Part shown: piece after piece, positions 4,633-9,362 of the stretch
Position numbering within the stretch: position 1 is the stretch's first letter
Layout: each line of letters opens with the position of its first letter
From: Nitrospirae bacterium GWC2_56_14
GTDB lineage: Bacteria > Nitrospirota > UBA9217
DNA: 9,362 nucleotides
Assembly: GCA_001803705.1 (NCBI GenBank)
Contig: MHDY01000154.1
Coordinates: 138-9,499 of the forward strand
Direction: 5' to 3'
The notes under the pieces: generated by a model
The model's input: the letters and a program-made list of their open reading frames with translations, nothing else
Database searches by the model: none
What the model was told of the DNA's origin: nothing
Position numbers and translations under genes: made by a program

Positions 4633-7600
4633 TTGAAACGTATTCTAGCAGGACTATGTCTCGCCTTTCTTTGCGGCATTACCCCGGCACTGGCCGCGCC
4701 ACCGGCAACCATTACCTACCAGGGGTATCTCACCGGCAGCACTAATGCGCCGGTAAACGCGCCGGTGGACATGACCCTGTCGCTCTATTCTTCACCCACC
4801 GGCGGCACACCGCTCTGGAGCGAACATCAGGCAGCGGTCCCCGTGGTCAACGGTGTCTACAGCCTGCTGTTGGGAACAGTCACTCCCATCACCCTCAGCT
4901 TTGACACTGTCTATTACCTTGGTGTGGCAGTCGGCAGCGACCCGGAGATGACCCCGCGGCAGGAACTCTCCTCAATGCCCTATACTTTCCGCGCCATGAC
5001 AGCTGACAAACTCAATCAGGCCTGCGCTGATGGTGAAATCCTCAAATATAGCACCGCATCGTCCAGTTGGAGTTGTTCTGTCCCGGCTGGCCTGCAAGGT
5101 CCGGCTGGCCCGCAGGGTCCACAAGGTGCAGCAGGAGTTGTCGGCGCGACAGGAGCCAAAGGCGACAAGGGTGATACAGGAAGTACCGGAGCAGTCGGGC
5201 CGCAGGGTATTCAAGGCATAGCCGGAACGAGCGGCCTGGACGGCAAGACAGTTCTGAATGGAGCCGGCCCTCCAGTTGCTACCGCTGCAGCAGGTACGGT
5301 GGGCGATTTTTACATTGATACTGCGAACAACATGATTTACGGACCAAAAACTGGGGTTGACTGGGTTGGCATTGCCGGTGTTTCACTTGTTGGTCCGCAA
5401 GGTGTTGCGGGCACACCTGGGGCATCGGGCACGACCAGTGCCAGCGGCATCACAAGCGGCACGCTTGCTATTGCCTATGGCGGTACAGGGGCGAACAATG
5501 CGGCTACAGCCAAAACCAATCTAGGTCTTGCTACCGTAGCCAGCAGCGGCAGCTATGCTGATTTAAGTAACAAGCCGGTTGCCGGAACTGACTTCATTGC
5601 TCCAAATGGCAACGGTTCTGCCCTGACCGGTCTGAGCAGCACTCAGGTAGGTCTGGGTAATGTCGCAAACGTTGATACCACGAATGCGGCAAACATCAGC
5701 AGCGGCACGCTCCCAGCCGGCCGTTTGCCCGCCTTGACCGGCGATGTCACCACCAGCGCCGGCAGTGCCGCAACCACCGTAGCCCAGGTAGGTGGCGCCA
5801 GCGCAGCCAACGTAGCCACAGCCACCACCGCAGCCAATGCCGCCACCAACGCCAACACCGCCAGCACCATCGTCAAGCGTGACGCTTCCGGCAACTTCAG
5901 CGCCGGCACCATCACGGCGAACCTCTCCGGCAATGCGACAACTGCCACCACGGCCGGTTCCGTCACCAACGGTGTCGTCACCACCGGCACCTATGCCGAC
6001 CCGGCCTGGATCACCTCACTGGCCGGCACCAAGATCACCGGAAATATCGCCGGCAATGCCGCCACTGTCAGCAATGGCGTATATACCAACGGCGCCAACA
6101 CCATCACCACCGGCAATCAGACCATTGCTACCGGAGCGGATACCAATAAGGGCCTGATCGTCAAAGGCAACAGCGCCACTCAGTCGGCCAACCTCCAGGA
6201 GTGGCAGGACAGCACCGGTGTCGTCAAAGCATCCATCAGCCCGGCAGGCGTCATCACTGGCGATGGTTCCGGATTGACCGGAATAACGGCAACAACAGTC
6301 ACTAACGGTGTCGTTACCACCGGCACGTATGCCGATCCGGCCTGGATCACCTCGCTAGCCGGTGCCAAGATTACCGGCACAGTGACTAATGCAACTAATG
6401 CAACCACAGCCACCAGTTTTAGTGGTTCACTTTCCGGTGATGTTACAGGCACTCAGGCCGCTACCACCGTAGCCTTGGTGGGTGGCGCCAGCGCAGTAAA
6501 CGTCGCCACAGCCACCACCGCAGCCAATGCCGCCACCAACGCCAACACCGCCAGCACCATCGTCAAGCGCGATGCTTCCGGCAACTTCAGCGCCGGCACC
6601 ATCACGGCAAGCCTTGCCGGTAATGCCACCACCGCCACATCGGCTGGTTCAGTTACCGGCATGGTAGGGGTCGCCAACGGCGGCACTGGCGCGACAACGC
6701 TTACTGGCTATGTAAAAGGCTCAGGCACCAGTACAATGACCGCTTCCGCTACCATTCCCTCGACCGATATCACCGGTCTGGGCACCGCCGCCACGCTCAA
6801 TGTCGGAACAGGCAATAACAACATTGTCCAACTGAATGGCTCGGCCAAGTTGCCGGCGGTGGATGGCTCGCAATTGACGAATGTGAACCTGATTTCCGAT
6901 GCAACCCGGAGCACCAAAGCCGGTACAGGCGCATTGGCTGTAAACAGCGCAGTTGACAACACGGCAGTTGGGAATTCAGCATTGATCTTGAATAACTCGG
7001 GAGATGGTAACACTGCCATTGGGTCAGGCGCACTTGCCAAAAATACAACTGCCGGCTGGAATACAGCCGTGGGCGGGTATGCCTTAGGCAAACAGGCAGA
7101 CGTCGGAGCCGCCCAGTACTATAGCAGTAATACGGCCATTGGGTATGCAAGCCTCGGAAACAATAAGCCTACATTCTCGGGTGACGGCAAAGATAATACC
7201 GCCGTTGGCGCATTCTCTCTTGATTTCAACACTACCGGAATAAAAAACACCGCACTGGGTTTCTATGCACTTAGCTTGAATACTACGGGATCGAATAATA
7301 TCGGGATTGGCAACTGGGCAGCCAGAAATCTGAACACCGGGAATTACAACATCGATATCGGCAATTCAGGAGTTGCCGGTGATTCCGCAACCATCCGTAT
7401 TGGCGATGCCAACCAGACCAAAACCTTCATCGCGGGTATCCGGGGCGTAACAACAGGATCGGCCACTGGTATTGCCGTACTGATCGACGCCAACGGTCAG
7501 CTTGGGACGGTCTCCTCCTCCATCCGCTACAAGGAAGATGTCAACGATATGGGTGATCTTACCAGCCGGCTTTTCGGCCTGCGTCCGGTCACCTTCCGCT

Positions 7601-7860
7601 ACAAAACCCAGCCCGCTGCCGTACACTTTGGCCTGATTGCAGAAGAGGTGGATCAGGTGATGCCAGAGCTGGTGGTGCGCGGCAATGACGGACAGATTGA
7701 AACCGTTGCCTATCACGAACTGACACCGATGCTGCTGAATGAACTGCAGAAGGAGCATAGACTGAATCAGAAGCAGGCAGCGGTGCTCCGGAGCCTGACA
7801 GCAGAGAATGAAACCCTGAAGGCACGCCTGTTGAAGATCGAGAAGTTGTTGGGGCTATGA
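4633..7860 (+). CDS. Exported collagen-like, YadA-head-like fibre protein with self-cleaving S74 chaperone domain
   Basis: This 1075-residue protein (TTG start) is probably a trimeric surface fibre. Residues 1-21 are a signal peptide (KRILAGLCLAFLCGITPALA, cut before APP). Residues 22-130 form a beta domain common at the N-terminus of such proteins (ITYQGYL, PLWSEH, MTPRQELSSMPYTFRA). Residues 153-203 are 17 unbroken Gly-X-Y triplets, with a shorter Gly-X-Y run near 254-268. Residues 275-770 are Ala/Thr/Gly-rich tail-fibre-like repeats (YGGTGA, GSYADLSNKP, GDGSGLTG) containing near-identical internal copies. Residues 775-935 are NTAVG/NTAIG repeats like the YadA head beta-roll. Residues 962-1075 match the peptidase S74 intramolecular chaperone: SSIRYK places the Ser962/Lys967 dyad, with self-cleavage predicted before Ser962. 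A Leu-rich coiled coil ends it (about 1035-1075). The gene follows the sigma54 promoter and overlaps the next gene by ATGA. A prophage tail fibre is unlikely given the signal peptide and the lack of phage genes. Confidence 0.88.
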   Translation: MKRILAGLCLAFLCGITPALAAPPATITYQGYLTGSTNAPVNAPVDMTLSLYSSPTGGTPLWSEHQAAVPVVNGVYSLLLGTVTPITLSFDTVYYLGVAVGSDPEMTPRQELSSMPYTFRAMTADKLNQACADGEILKYSTASSSWSCSVPAGLQGPAGPQGPQGAAGVVGATGAKGDKGDTGSTGAVGPQGIQGIAGTSGLDGKTVLNGAGPPVATAAAGTVGDFYIDTANNMIYGPKTGVDWVGIAGVSLVGPQGVAGTPGASGTTSASGITSGTLAIAYGGTGANNAATAKTNLGLATVASSGSYADLSNKPVAGTDFIAPNGNGSALTGLSSTQVGLGNVANVDTTNAANISSGTLPAGRLPALTGDVTTSAGSAATTVAQVGGASAANVATATTAANAATNANTASTIVKRDASGNFSAGTITANLSGNATTATTAGSVTNGVVTTGTYADPAWITSLAGTKITGNIAGNAATVSNGVYTNGANTITTGNQTIATGADTNKGLIVKGNSATQSANLQEWQDSTGVVKASISPAGVITGDGSGLTGITATTVTNGVVTTGTYADPAWITSLAGAKITGTVTNATNATTATSFSGSLSGDVTGTQAATTVALVGGASAVNVATATTAANAATNANTASTIVKRDASGNFSAGTITASLAGNATTATSAGSVTGMVGVANGGTGATTLTGYVKGSGTSTMTASATIPSTDITGLGTAATLNVGTGNNNIVQLNGSAKLPAVDGSQLTNVNLISDATRSTKAGTGALAVNSAVDNTAVGNSALILNNSGDGNTAIGSGALAKNTTAGWNTAVGGYALGKQADVGAAQYYSSNTAIGYASLGNNKPTFSGDGKDNTAVGAFSLDFNTTGIKNTALGFYALSLNTTGSNNIGIGNWAARNLNTGNYNIDIGNSGVAGDSATIRIGDANQTKTFIAGIRGVTTGSATGIAVLIDANGQLGTVSSSIRYKEDVNDMGDLTSRLFGLRPVTFRYKTQPAAVHFGLIAEEVDQVMPELVVRGNDGQIETVAYHELTPMLLNELQKEHRLNQKQAAVLRSLTAENETLKARLLKIEKLLGL
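5767..5967 (+). repeat. Internal coding repeat A, copy 1
   Basis: A 67-codon unit (residues 379-445) recurs 690 bases later. It includes GGASAANVATATTAANAA and IVKRDASGNFSAGTITA. Positions 5815-5879 are identical at all 65 bases to 6505-6569, while the edges differ mainly at third codon positions. Confidence 0.9.
5962..6042 (+). repeat. Internal coding repeat B, copy 1
   Basis: A 27-codon unit (residues 444-470, VTNGVVTTGTYADPAWITSL and the following AGTKITG) recurs 336 bases later at 6298-6378. It overlaps the last two codons of repeat A copy 1. Most differences between the copies are synonymous. Confidence 0.88.
6298..6378 (+). repeat. Internal coding repeat B, copy 2
   Basis: Second copy of the 27-codon unit (residues 556-582). 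The protein differs from copy 1 only at one position (AGAKITG instead of AGTKITG), whereas the DNA carries several silent changes. This pattern indicates selection on the protein sequence. Confidence 0.88.
6457..6657 (+). repeat. Internal coding repeat A, copy 2
   Basis: Second copy of the 67-codon unit (residues 609-675), in the same frame and offset by exactly 690 bases. The identical 65-base core (6505-6569) suggests recent duplication or gene conversion of that part. Recombination between the copies would remove 230 codons without a frameshift. Confidence 0.9.
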
Positions 7861-8870
7861 CCATGAAGATTTCAGTCGTAGCACTACTTGCTGCCGGGTT
7901 ACTCCTTTCGGTTGTCGCACAGGCCAGCTCCCAGAGCAGCCCCAATTACACCATCAACGCTGGCCGGATCGTCAGCGGCGGCGGCTCGGCGGTTGACCTG
8001 GCAGGCATGAGCAAGAACGGCATTGCCATCGGCCAAGGGGTATTCATCCCAGCCGGTAAAGTCAGCAGCCCCGGCTTCGGCTCCGGGACGGTTGCCCTTG
8101 CAGCCATCGTGACAGCGCCGCTGATCGTATCGACCCTGCCGGACGGTGCCACCACTGCAGTATCCCCCCTCACCATTTCCGGCACGGTAAGCTCTAACCC
8201 GCCGATTAAAAGTCTGACCATCAACGGCATCCCGGTCACCATCACTGCCGATGGCAGCTTCACTGTCGGAATTCCGCTGCATCAGGGAAGCAACAGCATC
8301 ACCATTACTGCAACCGATCAGAACCGGGTCGCCACCAGCCAAACCCGCACCGTCATCTATACCCCGACGGCAGCACCGATCACCATTACCAGTATCGCCG
8401 ACAACAGCAGTGTGCCGATGGCTCAATCCACGGTGCTTGTTGGCGGCACAGTAGGGGCGAACATAACCGGCATGACCATTTCAATTAATGGCGGACCACC
8501 TCAGGCTGTTCCCCTAATTAACAGCGTTTTCAGCGTCAATTCCGCACCGTTGGTGGCAGGGCTTAATACCATCGTCATAACTGCGACCACTGGAACCGGC
8601 GGCACGTCCAGCCGTGCGTTGACCCTCTGGCGCGTCAGTGCCGGCAGCGTGCTCGCCCATACCGGTGACGTCAATGGCGACAGTGTTGTTGATATTGTCG
8701 ATGCCCTGTTAGCCCTTCAAGCCACAGTAGGAGTTTTGCAACTCTCAGCGGCTGAACTGACTCGGGCAGATGTCGGTCCGCTGCTCAATGCTGTCCCCGT
8801 GGGGGATGGCAGAATCGATATCGAGGACGCGATGCTTATCCTGCGCAAGATAATTGGGCTGGGTTGGTAG
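7857..8870 (+). CDS. Secreted Ig-like protein with C-terminal dockerin type I module
   Basis: The 337-residue product has a signal peptide (cleavage after AQA, residue 23). A Gly-rich segment follows (residues 29-83: YTINAGRIVSGGG, IAIGQGVFIPAG). Two bacterial Ig-like beta-sandwich repeats come next, about 88-168 (TISGTVSSNPPIKSLTINGI) and 172-258 (VGGTVGANITGMTISINGG). The C-terminus is a dockerin, the calcium-binding module that docks into cohesins. Loop 1 is complete (GDVNGDSVVDIVDALL; D271, N273, D275, D282). The second half is ADVGPLLNAVPVGDGRIDI and then EDAMLILRKIIG, with an insertion between the opening DV and the GDGRIDIED core. The start overlaps the fibre gene stop (ATGA); ATG at 7863 is an alternative. 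The cohesin-like lipoprotein follows 27 bases downstream. Domain calls are from motif recognition; the ligand of the Ig-like part is unknown. Confidence 0.82.
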   Translation: MTMKISVVALLAAGLLLSVVAQASSQSSPNYTINAGRIVSGGGSAVDLAGMSKNGIAIGQGVFIPAGKVSSPGFGSGTVALAAIVTAPLIVSTLPDGATTAVSPLTISGTVSSNPPIKSLTINGIPVTITADGSFTVGIPLHQGSNSITITATDQNRVATSQTRTVIYTPTAAPITITSIADNSSVPMAQSTVLVGGTVGANITGMTISINGGPPQAVPLINSVFSVNSAPLVAGLNTIVITATTGTGGTSSRALTLWRVSAGSVLAHTGDVNGDSVVDIVDALLALQATVGVLQLSAAELTRADVGPLLNAVPVGDGRIDIEDAMLILRKIIGLGW

Positions 8871-8897
8871 GAGCAGGAACTTTCAGGAGGACAGGAA

Positions 8898-9362
8898 ATG
8901 AAATTTCGGACTTTTTTATCCATAGGCATGGTCGCCGCAACACTTTCCGCCTGTGGCGGTGGGGGTGGTGACTGGCAGCAAGGCACTACGGCCGCCTCGG
9001 ACACCCAGCCCTTGGCAGCCGGAATGCACAAGCTGACTTTTTCCGCTATCAGTACGGCGCAACTGGATGCGCCGATCAGCGGCGTGGAAGTGGCGGTTAA
9101 ACTTCCTGCCGGGCTTTCAGTAAGTACGCTCTCCGGGGGTACGGGACAGATTACTCCGGCAGCGGTTAGCCAGGGAAGCGCGTTACAGGATACATCCCTT
9201 GCCTTTGGCAGCTATTCGGCATCCACCCGAACCGCGTATCTTGCCATGACGACCCCCCAGAACAATTACCGCAGCGGGCAGTACCTGACTCTGCAGTTTG
9301 CCGTTGCTGCCGGCAGCCTGATTACTCCCAACGATATCTATGCCATGAATGCCACCTACCCT
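8898..9362 (+). CDS. Lipoprotein with cohesin-like domain (3' end beyond the window)
   Basis: The start at 8898 follows an excellent ribosome site (AGGAGG, 8885-8890). The N-terminus has a lipoprotein signal with lipobox LSAC (residues 16-19), followed by GGGGGD. So it is probably lipidated at Cys19 and membrane-anchored, with no Asp at +2. From about residue 40 the sequence (KLTFSAISTAQLDAPISGVE, then VAVKLPAGLSVSTLSGG, LAFGSYSASTRTAYLAM, YRSGQYLTLQFAV) has the strand pattern and wording of cohesin-like beta-sandwich domains in Geobacter-type proteins. The 155 codons visible are open to the window edge. Lying directly after a dockerin gene, it is the obvious docking partner. The lipoprotein call is strong; the cohesin call is moderate, since it is from pattern memory and the domain is incomplete. 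Confidence 0.72.
   Translation, partial: MKFRTFLSIGMVAATLSACGGGGGDWQQGTTAASDTQPLAAGMHKLTFSAISTAQLDAPISGVEVAVKLPAGLSVSTLSGGTGQITPAAVSQGSALQDTSLAFGSYSASTRTAYLAMTTPQNNYRSGQYLTLQFAVAAGSLITPNDIYAMNATYP

Noticed and set aside
5767..6657. CRISPR-like or tandem repeat array
   Set aside because: The repeats are two long in-frame coding copies with conserved protein sequence, not short regular repeats with unique spacers.
5643..7091. Several Val/Ala/Pro-rich minus-strand open frames opposite the fibre repeats
   Set aside because: They mirror the Ala/Thr/Gly-rich repeats on the plus strand and even show the repeat structure in antisense. They have no independent features.
4633..7860. Prophage tail fibre gene
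   Set aside because: The tail-fibre-like repeats and S74 domain invite this, but there is a signal peptide, the neighbours are a dockerin protein and a lipoprotein, and no phage structural or chaperone gene is present.

Overview
The window looks like a chromosomal segment from a Geobacter-like delta-proteobacterium (Desulfuromonadales/Geobacterales). I infer this from four things: a long hybrid kinase paired with an NtrC-type regulator, a sigma54-type promoter, a Geobacter-style dockerin with an unusual second loop, and REP elements of the GTAG...CTTGC...type. No rRNA or taxonomic marker gene is present, so the assignment is moderate at best. No tRNA, rRNA or CRISPR array was seen.

Positions 1-1076 are a decayed accessory zone. 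A REP-associated tyrosine transposase (RAYT) lies on the minus strand. It is broken by two frameshifts and runs out of the window at position 1. Just upstream of its start are two inverted GTAG-type REP hairpins (a BIME, 515-590), and a third REP-like copy lies inside its own coding sequence (229-254). The BIME abuts a short minus-strand remnant of a type I restriction subunit, hsdR (about 597-747). The rest, to 1076, holds small hairpins, one doubtful short ORF and a possible promoter.

Positions 1077-4399 encode a two-gene signalling operon joined by an ATGA stop/start overlap. The first gene is a soluble hybrid histidine kinase: NTF2-like sensor, HisKA, HATPase, receiver and HPt, so a whole phosphorelay in one chain. 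The second is an NtrC-family sigma54 activator (receiver, AAA+ with GAFTGA, Fis-type HTH), whose HTH stops early inside the recognition helix.

Positions 4400-4632 are a compact regulatory region. It has three dyads of the form TGTCY-N6-GGACA and a sigma54 -24/-12 element (4498-4513).

Positions 4633 to the end encode an exported-protein operon. It starts with a 1075-residue fibre-like protein (signal peptide, N-terminal beta domain, collagen-like Gly-X-Y, tail-fibre-like repeats, YadA-head-like repeats, self-cleaving S74 chaperone domain). This overlaps by ATGA with a secreted Ig-like protein carrying a C-terminal dockerin. A lipoprotein with a cohesin-like domain follows 27 bases later and is cut off by the window end. 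My reading is that the phosphorelay controls, through sigma54, a cell-surface assembly in which a trimeric self-processed fibre and a dockerin protein are displayed or anchored by a cohesin lipoprotein. The parts are visible in the sequence; their joint function is inference.
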